A stretch of 64,000 bases of DNA from Halanaerobium saccharolyticum subsp. saccharolyticum DSM 6643 (GTDB lineage: Bacteria > Bacillota > Halanaerobiia > Halanaerobiales > Halanaerobiaceae). Location of the stretch: assembly GCF_000350165.1 (NCBI RefSeq), contig NZ_CAUI01000015.1, positions 124,001-188,000 of the forward strand, written 5' to 3'. This document shows, piece by piece, positions 63,554-64,000 of this stretch; position 1 is the first letter of the stretch, and every line of letters begins with the position of its first letter. Under the pieces are notes generated by a model that saw only the letters and a program-made list of their open reading frames with translations, ran no database searches and was not told the DNA's origin. Position numbers and translations under genes: made by a program.

Positions 63554-64000
63554 CTAGATATTTTTAATAATACCTCGCATTAATTTAATAAAATCAGGTC
63601 TAACTTTTTCAGCAATTTCTACAACTTCATTGTGATTAAGAGGCTGTGGTAAGATTCCTGCTGCCATATTTGTAATACAGGAAACTCCAATAATACCTAA
63701 GCCCATATGATTTGCTGCAATTACTTCAGGTACTGTAGACATTCCAACAGCATCAGCACCTATTGTTCTTAAATATTTAATTTCAGCAGGTGTTTCATAA
63801 CTTGGACCTGATTCAGCTGCATAAATGCCTTTTCTAGTCAGAATACCATTTTTTCTAGCCACATCTTCAACTACTTCAATTAATTCTTTATTATATGCTT
63901 CTGACATATCTGGGAAACGGGGACCAAATTCAGCTAAATTTTCACCAATTAAAGGATTATCTCCCATTAAATTAATATGATCAGAAATAATCATAAATTC
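63554..64000 (-). CDS. punA: purine-nucleoside phosphorylase (PNP/MTAP family), 5' part outside window
   Basis: C-terminal part only; the frame stays open to the window edge and the apparent Met near 63994 is internal. Motifs of the trimeric PNP family: [33 protein letters not shown] and [17 protein letters not shown], ending [14 protein letters not shown]. About 148 residues are visible of the usual 270 or so. First of the visible genes in the nucleoside salvage unit punA-pdp-pncB. Confidence 0.93.
   Translation of the reverse strand, partial: EFMIISDHINLMGDNPLIGENLAEFGPRFPDMSEAYNKELIEVVEDVARKNGILTRKGIYAAESGPSYETPAEIKYLRTIGADAVGMSTVPEVIAANHMGLGIIGVSCITNMAAGILPQPLNHNEVVEIAEKVRPDFIKLMRGIIKNI

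Overview
The window reads as an AT-rich chromosomal core region from a diderm member of the Firmicutes, most likely a Halanaerobiales/Halanaerobium-type halophilic anaerobe (inference). CodY, PolC-type DNA polymerase, ScpAB, YlxM, YlxR, KhpA, RbgA and HslVU in B. subtilis-like order point to Firmicutes. A TonB/ExbB/ExbD set with an outer-membrane receptor shows that the cell has an outer membrane. TrkH/TrkA potassium uptake and many acidic proteins fit a salt-adapted lineage. Almost every gene is an ordinary housekeeping gene. There is no tRNA, rRNA, insertion sequence, prophage or CRISPR array.

Layout, left to right. (1) 1-10.5 kb, reverse strand: rimP-nusA-ylxR-infB-rbfA-nrnA-truB-ribF-rpsO-pnp, then nfo, which is cut by the window edge. 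This is a transcription/translation/RNA-decay operon whose promoter and a leader terminator lie at about 10.45-10.55 kb. (2) 10.6-26.2 kb, reverse: rpsB-tsf-pyrH-frr-(72-aa gene)-uppS-cdsA-(AI-2E family membrane protein)-dxr-rseP-ispG-proS-polC. It joins translation, isoprenoid and lipid synthesis and replication, and has a strong promoter and a structured leader before rpsB. (3) 26.3-33.2 kb, reverse: hslV-hslU-codY and dprA-smg-topA, each with its own promoter. (4) 33.3-35.5 kb, forward: trkH-trkA. (5) 35.6-41.8 kb, reverse: a SIMPL-domain protein; a cobalamin-riboswitch-controlled operon of TonB-dependent receptor, tonB, exbB and exbD; and a UcpA-like dehydrogenase. (6) 42.0-44.0 kb, forward: a YraN-family nuclease and comM. 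(7) 44-64 kb, reverse: ftsY/smc, the SRP-ribosome operon (ylxM-ffh-rpsP-khpA-rimM-trmD-SPOUT methylase-rplS), rbgA-rnhB-queT, spoVS, rluB, scpB-scpA, a membrane M50 protease, a cca-like gene, and a nucleoside/NAD salvage set (punA, pdp, pncB).

The best unexplained signal is the ftsY-ylxM gap (about 50.84-51.18 kb). Almost all of it is one long imperfect inverted repeat that folds into a rod with internal loops and a two-armed head, ending on the -35 box of the ylxM-ffh promoter. Its inner 220 nt may be a 6S-like RNA; otherwise it is a palindromic mobile element. Other items worth a look are the nested three-stem rpsB leader, a terminator inside the rimP-nusA leader, the dprA-smg-topA order, the TonB system under a B12 riboswitch, the UcpA-like gene that resembles the enterobacterial protein, and a cca gene with an unassigned N-terminal extension of about 140 residues.

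No experimentally new enzyme or defence system was recognised. Start codons were moved where the Shine-Dalgarno position or family alignment supports it; several genes appear to use TTG or GTG.
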